Assembly (NCBI GenBank): GCA_031278495.1
Contig: JAITKG010000037.1
Coordinates: 1 to 7,461 of the forward strand
DNA: 7,461 bases
DNA from: Prevotellaceae bacterium
GTDB taxonomy: Bacteria; Bacteroidota; Bacteroidia; Bacteroidales; UBA932
Reading direction: 5' to 3'
Below are positions 1 to 5,738 of the stretch, in pieces. The position numbers were made by a program, and so were the translations under genes. The first letter of the stretch is position 1. Every line of letters starts with the position of its first letter. Below the pieces are notes generated by a model. It was not told where the DNA came from. It saw only the letters and a program-made list of their open reading frames with translations, and searched no databases.

Positions 1-1365
1 GTCCTTTCGCAGGCTGATTACGGTATCGCTACGGAGTTTCTGGCGTATATCGCCATCCTGCAAGTGGCGCTTACTTTAGGATTGGAAACGGGCTGCTTCC
101 GGTTTGCGAACAGGCACGCACAGCCGGCGCGGGTGTTTGCCAATGCGCTTACCACCATGCTGGCGGTAACGGTTGGCTTTTTTGCATTGGTTACGCTGTT
201 TTCGCAACCCATTGCCGGCGCACTGGGCTACGAGGCGTATGCGATGTGCGTTATCTACGCAGGCGGCATTTTGGCGACCGACTGTTTTACGGCGATTTTG
301 TTTGCGCGGCTGCGCTTTGTTCACAAATCCGTGAAGTTTTCGGTGTTTAAGAGCATCAAAATCGTTGGCGAAGTGGCGTTCAATATCCTTTTGTTTTTCG
401 GGGCGCCGGCTTACTTTGCCGCGCATCCCGATTCGTTTTGGCTGCATTTTATTTCGGCTACGCCCGACTTCAGCTACCTGCTGTTCGCTATTTTCCTAAG
501 CTGCGTGCTGGCGTTGCTGCTGTTTATCCCCGACATCTTACGCACCCGTTTCGGCATTGATAAAAAATTATGGCGCGCCATGATGCGCTACTCGCTGCCG
601 TTGATGATAGCCGGATTGCCGGGCGTGGCAAACGATTTTATCGACCGGTTGCTGTTCCGCTACCTGCTGCCCGACGGCACGGACTGGCACGCGGCATTGG
701 GCGTCTTCCAAGCCGGCGTAAAGCTGGCAGTTATCATGACGCTGTTCGTACAGATGTTCCGCTACGCCGCCGAACCGTTTTTTTTCGCCGGCGCGAAAGA
801 TAAAAATGCGCCGAAACTGTATGCCGCAGTGATGAACCACTTCGTGGCGTTTTGCATGGTCATTTTCCTGTCTGTCGTTTTTTACCTTGATATTATCGGA
901 CTGCTGCTGGGCAAGGATTTCCGCGCAGGCGCCGATATTGTGCCGGTCATGCTGGGGGCTTACGTGCTGCTCGGCATGGCGTTCAACCTTTCGATGTGGT
1001 ACAAGTTGTCGGGGAAAACCAATTATGCGGTCTACATTACCCTGCTGGGACTGCTGGTAACGCTGGCGGTGAACGTATGTTTCATGCCGCGCTATGGCTA
1101 CCATGCCGCAGCATGGGGGCATCTCTTGAGTTACCTGATTATGGTAATACTCAGCGCATGGTTTGGCGCGCGATACTATCCGATTCCCTATAACTGGGAA
1201 AAAATAATTACTTACATCGCCGTGGGCGTGACGCTCTACTTTGCCGCACGGATGCTGCCTTTCACGCACTGGGCGAAATGGGGCGCAAACGCCGTGCTGC
1301 TGGGAGGGTATATCGCCTTTTGGTTTACTTGGGAAAAAATAATTAAATGGTCAAAAAATGTATGA
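1..1365 (+). CDS. Polysaccharide (lipopolysaccharide/O-antigen) flippase, Wzx-like, 5'-truncated
   Basis: The reading frame is open from base 1 to a TGA at 1363-1365, giving 454 residues with no start in the window. The GTG at 64 is in frame, but conserved-looking sequence (LSQADYGIATEF) precedes it, so the true start lies left of the window. The protein is a chain of hydrophobic segments, roughly 11-13 membrane helices, separated by short basic loops. It contains the AAEPFFF motif typical of Bacteroidota members of the polysaccharide-transport branch of the MOP/MATE flippase superfamily. Such proteins move undecaprenyl-linked sugar units across the inner membrane for surface polysaccharide assembly. 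Family members are about 480-500 residues, so perhaps 30 are missing. GC is near 53%, much higher than the ORF that follows. In many Bacteroidales this gene directly precedes dut (from memory). The substrate cannot be told from sequence. Confidence 0.88.
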   Translation, partial: VLSQADYGIATEFLAYIAILQVALTLGLETGCFRFANRHAQPARVFANALTTMLAVTVGFFALVTLFSQPIAGALGYEAYAMCVIYAGGILATDCFTAILFARLRFVHKSVKFSVFKSIKIVGEVAFNILLFFGAPAYFAAHPDSFWLHFISATPDFSYLLFAIFLSCVLALLLFIPDILRTRFGIDKKLWRAMMRYSLPLMIAGLPGVANDFIDRLLFRYLLPDGTDWHAALGVFQAGVKLAVIMTLFVQMFRYAAEPFFFAGAKDKNAPKLYAAVMNHFVAFCMVIFLSVVFYLDIIGLLLGKDFRAGADIVPVMLGAYVLLGMAFNLSMWYKLSGKTNYAVYITLLGLLVTLAVNVCFMPRYGYHAAAWGHLLSYLIMVILSAWFGARYYPIPYNWEKIITYIAVGVTLYFAARMLPFTHWAKWGANAVLLGGYIAFWFTWEKIIKWSKNV

Positions 1366-1371
1366 TATTCC

Positions 1372-1827
1372 ATGCCTGTTGATACGTTTGGATATGCTTT
1401 CAAAAACACTGCAGAAGCAAGGATATGGGCGAAAAATACTATCACGGGAATATATAAAAACAAAGACACGGGCAACGACATACGTATATCGAAAACAGCT
1501 ATCAATAAATATCTAAGTGAAAAAGTCGTGCGACAAAGCGTAAATATAAACGTACATTTATCAACACTGCAAAAATTGCCGGAACTTATAGCAACCGCCG
1601 TTCTGAAAGACAGCAAACCTGATGATAATAACAGTATGCACATAAAAGCCATTCAGCGCATATATGGAATGATAAAATATCAAGATAATGTATATAGTGT
1701 AAAAATAACCGTCAAAGTGTATCTCCATGCCGGTAGTAAAGCGTATTCTTATCAAGTAGTAGAAATGAAAAACCCGGACGGGAAGCGAATTTTTCAAGAT
1801 TCTTTTTCATCGTCCGGGAAGCCCTGA
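1372..1827 (+). CDS. Small LPD3-like (large polyvalent protein-associated domain 3) protein, probably horizontally acquired
   Basis: This is a 151-residue protein without signal peptide or membrane segment. It begins at the ATG two codons after the flippase stop and in the same frame. The next in-frame ATG (1636) would remove most of the domain. The layout resembles the LPD3 domain of phage and conjugative-element polyvalent proteins as I remember it: an N-terminal helix (FGYAFKNTAEARIWAKN, residues 6-22), a strand with the ISKTAI motif (39-44), a helix with LPELIATAV (69-77), then a beta-rich end, YSVKITVKVYL (108-118) and YSYQVVEM (125-132). The domain's biochemical role is unknown. GC is about 36%, against about 53% in the flippase and 57-60% in dut, which suggests transfer. 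No promoter of its own is visible, so cotranscription with the flippase is likely. The family call comes from memory of the pattern and needs a profile search. Confidence 0.6.
   Translation: MPVDTFGYAFKNTAEARIWAKNTITGIYKNKDTGNDIRISKTAINKYLSEKVVRQSVNINVHLSTLQKLPELIATAVLKDSKPDDNNSMHIKAIQRIYGMIKYQDNVYSVKITVKVYLHAGSKAYSYQVVEMKNPDGKRIFQDSFSSSGKP
1773..1818. repeat. Perfect 8-bp inverted repeat at the 3' end of the LPD3-like ORF
   Basis: CCCGGACG (1773-1780) and CGTCCGGG (1811-1818) are exact reverse complements with a 30-base AT-rich loop. The pair lies inside the coding end of the AT-rich ORF. No T-run follows, so it is not a standard intrinsic terminator. It could be a weak mRNA 3' structure, a boundary remnant of the inserted DNA, or chance. 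Confidence 0.35.
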
Positions 1828-1870
1828 AAGCCCAACCCGGAAAACATGGAGCGCGCATATTCTAAAAGAC

Positions 1871-1904
1871 TGTAGCCCTCCCCGCTGCTGAGCTTTCAGC
1901 TACA
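1871..1904. other. Hairpin upstream of dut
   Basis: TGTAGC (1871-1876) pairs with GCTACA (1899-1904). Inside it a second perfect stem, GCTGA (1887-1891) with TCAGC (1896-1900), closes a 4-base loop. The two stems share bases and so are alternatives. The hairpin lies just before the candidate -7 box of dut and lacks a T-run. It may end transcripts weakly from upstream or be incidental. Confidence 0.3.
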
Positions 1905-1913
1905 AAGATATTA

Positions 1914-1921
1914 TAAATTTG
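1914..1921 (+). promoter_or_regulatory. Candidate Bacteroidota -7 box for dut
   Basis: TAAATTTG matches the TAnnTTTG consensus of the Bacteroidota primary sigma factor and lies 31 bases before the dut ATG. No good TTTG is found 19-20 bases upstream, so the match is partial. It would let dut be expressed independently of the flippase and the inserted ORF. Confidence 0.4.
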
Positions 1922-1952
1922 CAAAAACATCATTCGTTAAATTCGTATAACC

Positions 1953-2387
1953 ATGAAAGTAAAAATCGTTAACCGCTCGCCTTTTGACCTGCCGCAATAT
2001 GCCACGCCGCTTTCTGCCGGCATGGACTTGCATGCCAACCTTTCCGAACCGGTTATGCTCGCCTCGTTGCAGCGCGCGCTGGTGCCGACCGGATTATTCA
2101 TCGAATTGCCCGCCGGCTATGAAGCGCAAATCCGACCGCGAAGCGGACTGGCGGCGAAGCACGGCATTTCGTTAGTCAATTCGCCCGGCACCATTGATGC
2201 AGATTATCGCGGCGAAATAAAAATTATCCTCGTAAACCTGTCCGACACGCCTTTTGCCGTGCAACCCGGCGAACGCATTGCGCAAATGGTCATCGCCCGC
2301 CACGAACGGGTGGAATGGGAAGCCGTCGCCGAACTGGACGACACGGCGCGCGGTGCAGGCGGCTTCGGCTCTACGGGAGTAAAATAG
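1953..2387 (+). CDS. dut: dUTP diphosphatase (dUTPase, trimeric type)
   Basis: Hydrolyses dUTP to dUMP and pyrophosphate in the cytoplasm, keeping uracil out of DNA and supplying the thymidylate precursor. All five motifs of the homotrimeric family are present over 144 residues, the usual length: motif 1 AGMDLHA (22-28), motif 2 PRSGLAAKHGI (62-72), motif 3 NSPGTIDADYRG (76-87) with the catalytic Asp82 and the uracil-contacting Tyr85, motif 4 GERIAQMV (106-113), and the glycine-rich C-terminal motif 5 RGAGGFGSTG (133-142). The protein should be fully active. The ATG at 1953 is the only start that gives the standard N-terminus, and it has an A/T-rich leader. GC is about 57-60%. In many Bacteroidales dut follows the flippase gene directly; here the LPD3-like ORF lies between. 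The tetratricopeptide gene often found next is absent. Confidence 0.97.
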   Translation: MKVKIVNRSPFDLPQYATPLSAGMDLHANLSEPVMLASLQRALVPTGLFIELPAGYEAQIRPRSGLAAKHGISLVNSPGTIDADYRGEIKIILVNLSDTPFAVQPGERIAQMVIARHERVEWEAVAELDDTARGAGGFGSTGVK

Positions 2388-2401
2388 TTCCGCTCGGGGA
2401 A

Positions 2402-2456
2402 GGCATACGATATGCCCTGCACATCGCGCGGTGCACAGGTATTCCGCTATGCACCG
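2402..2456. repeat. GC-rich palindrome cluster between dut and the lipoprotein gene
   Basis: GGCATA (2402-2407) and TATGCC (2411-2416) form a perfect 6-bp stem with a 3-base loop. CGGTGCA (2429-2435) and TGCACCG (2450-2456) form a perfect 7-bp stem with a 14-base loop. A third short pairing, TGCAC with GTGCA (2418-2435), competes with the second. No T-run follows, so a classical terminator is not supported. The block could be a degraded repetitive palindromic element or the 3' end structure of the dut message. Confidence 0.4.
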
Positions 2457-2503
2457 GCATTGCGCCGCGCGAAAGGCAGGGGATGCAGTTCTGTAAATCA
2501 CCA

Positions 2504-2534
2504 TTGACTGATAGCAAAAAAATAATTATCTTTG
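2504..2534 (+). promoter_or_regulatory. Near-consensus Bacteroidota promoter for the lipoprotein gene
   Basis: TTG (2504-2506), 20 bases, then TATCTTTG (2527-2534), which fits TAnnTTTG exactly. The expected transcription start is near 2540, giving a leader of about 30 bases before the ATG at 2572. This indicates that the lipoprotein gene is transcribed on its own rather than from dut. Confidence 0.72.
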
Positions 2535-2571
2535 CGGCAGATTTAATACATACAATAATATCTCAGCATAT

Positions 2572-3570
2572 ATGAATATTTTCAAGGGTACTTCTTTATT
2601 TACTTTTTTATGGCGCGGCATTATTGCCTGTTGCTTACTGCCGGCTTGCAGCAATGAGGACGAAACAACTACCTCCTCCGGAACCTTGGGCATGCAAGGC
2701 GCTATCACTGCCAATATACATGATTACGCTGTAAAAGGCGCCACGCTTTTCCTGAAAGCCGAAGGCATTACGGCGCCAACAAAAGATAAAATCACTTACC
2801 AGTGGACTATTACCGACCCCGCGTCCCTGTACGTTTGGGGACAAGTAATCAAATACCAATTTCCGAATAATACAGAAAATTCCGTAACTGTCACGCTCTC
2901 GGGTACAGCCGACGGGTACTACAGTACATCCACCACTAATGCTATCACGCTTATTGAAGATTCTTTTGCGAAAACGGTGGAAGGACTTGCCGAAGGAGCA
3001 AGCACATTTGTCGATACACGCGACGGGCAAACGTACCAATATGCATACATCGGCAACTATGACTGGATGACGCAAAACCTGAACTGGGCGGGCGCTGGAA
3101 AGAGCTACAAAAACCAACGTGAATACGATATTATTTTCGGGCGGTTGTATACATGGGACGAAGCAACAACGAACAATATTTGCCCGCCGGGCTGGCAGCT
3201 ACCCGACACTACTGCATGGAACGACTTAGGACAGGCGTTGAACGACGGCGTCGCCGTTACCTTTGAGAGCTACTGGCAAAAACTGGGAAGTTATGCGGCA
3301 GCCAACGGCGTTATTAGCGAAAAAAAGCTATGGCCTTACGACCCCAACAATACCAAAGAAAACAAAAAAGGCTGGAACGCGCTGCCGGCTGGCGAATTTT
3401 CGGGCGGAGTCTTCTCCGGCAACGGGCGCTACGGGCATTGGTGGAGCGTCACGCCTTACCCGAATAAAACGGACTACGCCTATTCGCGGTACATCATATA
3501 CAATAACGCGGCATTTTATTTTGTAGACAGGCATAAACAATCGTATCTATCCGTCCGTTGCGTGCGGTAA
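2572..3570 (+). CDS. Surface lipoprotein with C-terminal Fibrobacter succinogenes major paralogous domain
   Basis: A 332-residue secreted lipoprotein. Residues 1-25 are a signal peptide ending in the lipobox LPAC with the lipidated Cys26. The next residues, SNEDE (27-31), are acidic and fit the Bacteroidota lipoprotein export signal for outer-surface display. Residues about 40-135 look like a beta-sandwich (YQWTI, VTVTLSGTADGYY), possibly Ig/PKD-like. Residues about 145-332 match the Fib_succ_major / TIGR02145 family: DTRDGQTY (148-155), WMTQNLN (165-171), YTWDEA (193-198), CPPGWQLPD (204-212), GWNALPAGE (267-275), WWSVTP (290-295) and the terminal SVRCVR. Members are abundant cell-surface proteins in Bacteroidota and Fibrobacteres; their molecular function is not established. 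The ATG at 2572 is fixed by the signal peptide and the promoter 38 bases upstream. A ligand or partner cannot be assigned. Confidence 0.9.
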   Translation: MNIFKGTSLFTFLWRGIIACCLLPACSNEDETTTSSGTLGMQGAITANIHDYAVKGATLFLKAEGITAPTKDKITYQWTITDPASLYVWGQVIKYQFPNNTENSVTVTLSGTADGYYSTSTTNAITLIEDSFAKTVEGLAEGASTFVDTRDGQTYQYAYIGNYDWMTQNLNWAGAGKSYKNQREYDIIFGRLYTWDEATTNNICPPGWQLPDTTAWNDLGQALNDGVAVTFESYWQKLGSYAAANGVISEKKLWPYDPNNTKENKKGWNALPAGEFSGGVFSGNGRYGHWWSVTPYPNKTDYAYSRYIIYNNAAFYFVDRHKQSYLSVRCVR

Positions 3571-3591
3571 CCCTCCCCCACTCTCTAAAAC

Positions 3592-3667
3592 AGCCGACAG
3601 AGCCCCGAAGGGGCGATATGGCAGAACGGCTAACGAAGCGCATCACTCCGGCTGGAGTCCGCAAGGA
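3592..3667. other. Hairpin-dense convergent spacer, possible structured RNA or palindromic repeat
   Basis: The 157-bp spacer between convergent genes contains several exact stems: AGCCG (3592-3596) with CGGCT (3627-3631), enclosing GCCCC (3602-3606) with GGGGC (3610-3614) over a 3-base loop; ACTCC (3645-3649) with GGAGT (3654-3658); and TCC/GGA closing a GCAA tetraloop of the GNRA type (3658-3667). A second CGGCT (3649-3653) could replace the first as partner of AGCCG. None is followed by a T-run. It may act as a shared 3' end for the two convergent genes, or be a REP-like element. Two copies of CGCTTAAC (3706-3713 and 3720-3727) lie next to the response-regulator stop codon. Confidence 0.42.
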
Positions 3668-3727
3668 ACGGGCAAATGTAGCGGGGAAAGCATCAGTCCA
3701 CTTTACGCTTAACACATCTCGCTTAAC

Positions 3728-4369
3728 TCAAATGTAGTATTCCGTCAAGTCAATAATACCTGCCCGAAGCGCATATTTGATTACTTCATACACATTATTC
3801 ACTTCCAGCTTGCGGAAAATATTTTTACGGTGGGTATTGATCGTATGAAAACTCAAATTCTGTTCCTGCGCAATTTCTTTTGTTGTTTTTCCCAACGCTA
3901 TTTCGTGCAGCACCAAACGTTCGCTGGCGGTCAGTTTGTCCGGCGTGTTTTGCGACTGGACGTCTTCGCGAAGCACCTGCACCGCTACGTCGCACAAGTA
4001 GGTTTCGCCGTGAACGGCATATTTCAACGCAGTGACAATATCTTCTTTCAAATCGGTTTTCATCACCACGCCGAACGCCTGCCCCGACAACAGTACCTGC
4101 CGCAAAAAATGTTTCGACAACTCATCGGAAAATAATAACCATACCGAATGCGGATGCCGCTGTTTCATATTCAACAGTTGTGAATCTGCAATATCAAACA
4201 GCGTATAATCCAACACCACCGCCGCCGCCGGGTGGTTAACCAACTGCTTCATCAACTCTGCGCGCGATGAAACTTCCAGTATCGTATCCGCCAAAGCCAA
4301 CTGCTGCAACAACGACGCAACGCCTTGACGGGTGATGTATTGATTATCGGCTAAAATAACAGGACGCAT
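3728..4369 (-). CDS. NarL/FixJ-family response regulator (receiver + LuxR-type HTH)
   Basis: A 213-residue cytoplasmic transcription factor. The N-terminal receiver domain (about 1-120) has Asp8, the phosphoacceptor Asp54 in VVLDYTLFD, Ser81 at the switch position and Lys104 in VVMKTD. The second residue of the usual acidic pair is Asn9 rather than Asp or Glu. The C-terminal LuxR-type helix-turn-helix (about 146-206) is canonical: LTASERLVLHEIALGKT, then IAQEQNLSFHTINTHRKNIF. Such proteins are normally phosphorylated by a sensor kinase and bind DNA as dimers. No kinase gene is in the window, so it is an orphan here. It is divergent from cysK, and its promoter at 4425-4456 contains one copy of a palindromic repeat, so autoregulation or shared control with cysK is possible. 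The ATG at 4369 gives the standard receiver start (MRPVILADNQ). Confidence 0.92.
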   Translation of the reverse strand: MRPVILADNQYITRQGVASLLQQLALADTILEVSSRAELMKQLVNHPAAAVVLDYTLFDIADSQLLNMKQRHPHSVWLLFSDELSKHFLRQVLLSGQAFGVVMKTDLKEDIVTALKYAVHGETYLCDVAVQVLREDVQSQNTPDKLTASERLVLHEIALGKTTKEIAQEQNLSFHTINTHRKNIFRKLEVNNVYEVIKYALRAGIIDLTEYYI

Positions 4370-4376
4370 ATCAAGT

Positions 4377-4415
4377 AAGAATTAGGAATTAAACAAGAAT
4401 CAGAAATTACGGATT
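4377..4415 (-). repeat. Degenerate 7-bp tandem array in the leader of the response-regulator gene
   Basis: Read on the - strand from 4415 to 4377 the units are AATCCGT, AATTTCT, GATTCTT, a 4-base GTTT interruption, AATTCCT and AATTCTT. The same heptamer family (consensus about AATTCTT) forms a cleaner array at 7168-7200. The array would lie between the predicted transcription start (near 4418) and the ATG at 4369, so it would be in the untranslated leader. It may be a slippage-prone simple repeat; copy number changes could alter the leader. Confidence 0.6.
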
Positions 4416-4424
4416 TATGCCGTA

Positions 4425-4456
4425 CAAAAATACCATAAATGTGTTATTTTAACAAA
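4425..4456 (-). promoter_or_regulatory. Consensus promoter of the response-regulator gene
   Basis: On the - strand, TTTG (4456-4453), 20 bases, then TATTTTTG (4432-4425) match both halves of the Bacteroidota consensus. Transcription should start near 4418, leaving a leader of about 49 bases. The spacer between the two boxes is almost entirely filled by the first palindromic repeat (4426-4451), so a protein bound there should block RNA polymerase. Confidence 0.68.
4426..4451. promoter_or_regulatory. Operator-like palindromic repeat, copy 1
   Basis: A 26-bp sequence, 24/26 identical to copy 2 at 4466-4491. Each copy is an imperfect palindrome with arms AAAATAnCA and TGnTATTTT around 6 bases, as expected for a dimeric DNA-binding protein. 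This copy fills the spacer and -7 region of the divergent response-regulator promoter. The binding protein is unknown. Candidates are the response regulator itself or a sulfur or cysteine regulator, for example of the Rrf2 type; both are inference. Confidence 0.65.
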
Positions 4457-4465
4457 TAGGAAGTT

Positions 4466-4491
4466 AAAAATACCACAAATATGTTATTTTA
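4466..4491. promoter_or_regulatory. Operator-like palindromic repeat, copy 2
   Basis: Second copy of the 26-bp palindrome, starting exactly 40 bp after copy 1 and differing at only two positions. It covers the place where the -33 element of the cysK promoter is expected (about 4486-4490), which suits repression or polymerase replacement by an activator. The ATG at 4481, which would lengthen the cysK reading frame, falls inside this copy and is therefore an unlikely start. Confidence 0.65.
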
Positions 4492-4509
4492 TGGCATTGA
4501 TGAATGCAT

Positions 4510-4517
4510 TATCTTTG
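4510..4517 (+). promoter_or_regulatory. Bacteroidota -7 box of cysK
   Basis: TATCTTTG fits TAnnTTTG exactly and lies 29 bases before the cysK ATG. The region 19-20 bases upstream (4486-4490) is T-rich but lacks a true TTTG and is covered by palindromic copy 2. A weak -33 element next to a protein-binding site is typical of a regulated promoter. Confidence 0.62.
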
Positions 4518-4546
4518 TGAAAATTTTTTTAACTAAATATAAAATT

Positions 4547-5494
4547 ATGGCAAAAATTTTCAAACAACTCACCGAATTGATAGGCAACACACCGCTGTTG
4601 GAACTGTCATCCTATGAAAAATCAAAGGCTGCTGCCGCAAAACTGATTGCTAAACTGGAATATTTTAATCCGGCAGGCAGCGTGAAAGACCGCATCGCAT
4701 TGGCGATGATTGAAGACGCCGAAGCACAGGGCATATTGAAACCCGGCGCAACCATCATTGAACCGACCAGCGGCAACACTGGCGTAGGGCTGGCATTTGT
4801 GTCGGCTGCCAAAGGCTATAAACTGACGCTTACCATGCCCGAAACCATGAGCCTCGAACGGCGCAACTTGCTAAAAGCGCTCGGCGCAACGCTGGTGCTT
4901 ACGCCCGGCAGCGAAGGAATGAAAGGCGCAATAGCCAAAGCGATTGCTTTACGCGCGGAAACGCCCGGCGCTATTATCCTGCAACAATTCGATAATCCAT
5001 CGAACCCGGAAATTCATTACCGCACCACTGCTGATGAAGTTTGGCGCGACACTGGCGGGAATGTAGATATTTTCGTATCGGGCGTTGGCACCGGCGGCAC
5101 GGTCAGCGGCGCAGGCAAACGCCTGAAAGAACTCAAACCCGATGTAAAAGTTATTGCCGTAGAACCCGCCGACTCGCCGGTACTTTCGGGCGGCAATCCC
5201 GGACCGCATAAGATACAAGGTATCGGCGCAGGATTCGTTCCCAAGAACTACGACAGCTCCGTCATCGACCGCATCATCACCGTATCCAATGACGACGCCA
5301 TCCGTACCAGCCGCGAACTGGCGAAAACGGAAGGGCTACTCGTTGGCATATCTTCGGGGGCGGCGGCGTTCGCAGCGACCAGCCTCGCGCTCGAACCCGA
5401 GAACAAAGGGAAAAATATCGTAGTCATCCTGCCCGACACCGGCGAACGCTACCTTTCTACTATTCTTTATGCGTTCGATGAATATCCGCTCTAA
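4547..5494 (+). CDS. cysK: Cysteine synthase (O-acetylserine sulfhydrylase)
   Basis: A pyridoxal-phosphate enzyme that makes L-cysteine from O-acetylserine and sulfide in the cytoplasm, the last step of sulfur assimilation. The 315-residue product is of normal length. Motifs seen: LIGNTPLLEL (11-20), the Schiff-base lysine Lys47 in NPAGSVKDR, the substrate loop PTSGNTG (73-79), the phosphate-binding loop GTGGT (181-185), and GISSGAA (267-273) with the serine that contacts the cofactor ring nitrogen. All key residues are present. The frame is open back to an ATG at 4481, but that would add 22 residues with no family counterpart and would start upstream of the -7 box at 4510, so 4547 is chosen. 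The gene is followed by a clear intrinsic terminator and appears monocistronic. The paired palindromes upstream suggest regulated expression, perhaps by sulfur status (inference). Confidence 0.96.
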   Translation: MAKIFKQLTELIGNTPLLELSSYEKSKAAAAKLIAKLEYFNPAGSVKDRIALAMIEDAEAQGILKPGATIIEPTSGNTGVGLAFVSAAKGYKLTLTMPETMSLERRNLLKALGATLVLTPGSEGMKGAIAKAIALRAETPGAIILQQFDNPSNPEIHYRTTADEVWRDTGGNVDIFVSGVGTGGTVSGAGKRLKELKPDVKVIAVEPADSPVLSGGNPGPHKIQGIGAGFVPKNYDSSVIDRIITVSNDDAIRTSRELAKTEGLLVGISSGAAAFAATSLALEPENKGKNIVVILPDTGERYLSTILYAFDEYPL

Positions 5495-5522
5495 AATTCA
5501 CAACCAAAGTTTATGAATAATT

Positions 5523-5549
5523 AGCCCTGCTGTAAAGCGGGGCTTTTTT
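5523..5549 (+). terminator. Intrinsic terminator of cysK
   Basis: AGCCCTGC (5523-5530) pairs with GCGGGGCT (5537-5544), an 8-bp stem with one G-U pair and a 6-base loop, and runs directly into a T-tract (5544-5549). It begins 28 bases after the cysK stop codon. Confidence 0.92.
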
Positions 5550-5623
5550 GCGGACGAACTGTAAGAATTCAAAAATTTCAATATTCAATGTTTCGTAATT
5601 GTGTACCGGAAGAAATTGCAAAT

Positions 5624-5671
5624 CGCAACAACATTTCAATAACCCGCAGGCGACTTGGAAATGTTGCTGTG
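5624..5671. repeat. Inverted repeat in the convergent spacer after cysK
   Basis: CAACATTTC (5629-5637) and GAAATGTTG (5658-5666) are exact reverse complements with a 20-base loop. After one mismatch the stem continues for four more pairs, one of them G-U. It lies 68 bases beyond the stop of the - strand gene 5739-6758 and may protect or end that transcript. There is no T-run directly after it on the - strand. I see no gene in 5550-5738. Confidence 0.5.
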
Positions 5672-5738
5672 TAAGGGAAATAAAATGCCGCCGTTTTTTG
5701 TAGCGTTTCTTTAAGTTATTTTTTTGTGGTTTTATTTT

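Noticed and set aside
568..1269. 233-codon - strand ORF inside the flippase
   Set aside because: Its protein is rich in His, Arg and Gln, a typical shadow of a GC-rich membrane-protein gene.
1236..1652. 138-codon - strand ORF with a hydrophobic start
   Set aside because: Antisense to the flippase end and the LPD3-like ORF; the apparent signal peptide reflects the base composition of the opposite strand, and the + strand ORF has a recognisable domain pattern.
1903..1910. - strand -7 box (TATCTTTG) upstream of dut
   Set aside because: No - strand gene follows, and no matching TTTG is at the right distance.
2172..2504. 110-codon - strand ORF over the dut 3' end and spacer
   Set aside because: Mostly antisense to the conserved dut motifs 3-5, with no recognisable domain of its own.
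3706..3727. CGCTTAAC direct repeats as a binding site
   Set aside because: Two 8-bp copies at the 3' ends of convergent genes, away from any promoter; chance or repeat debris is simpler.
4426..4491. The two 26-bp repeats as a minimal CRISPR array
   Set aside because: Only two copies, a 14-bp gap far shorter than a spacer, no cas genes, and positions that fit two promoters.
4481..4546. Longer cysK reading frame starting at 4481
   Set aside because: The extra 22 residues have no counterpart in cysteine synthases, the ATG lies inside palindromic copy 2, and the -7 box at 4510 is downstream of it.
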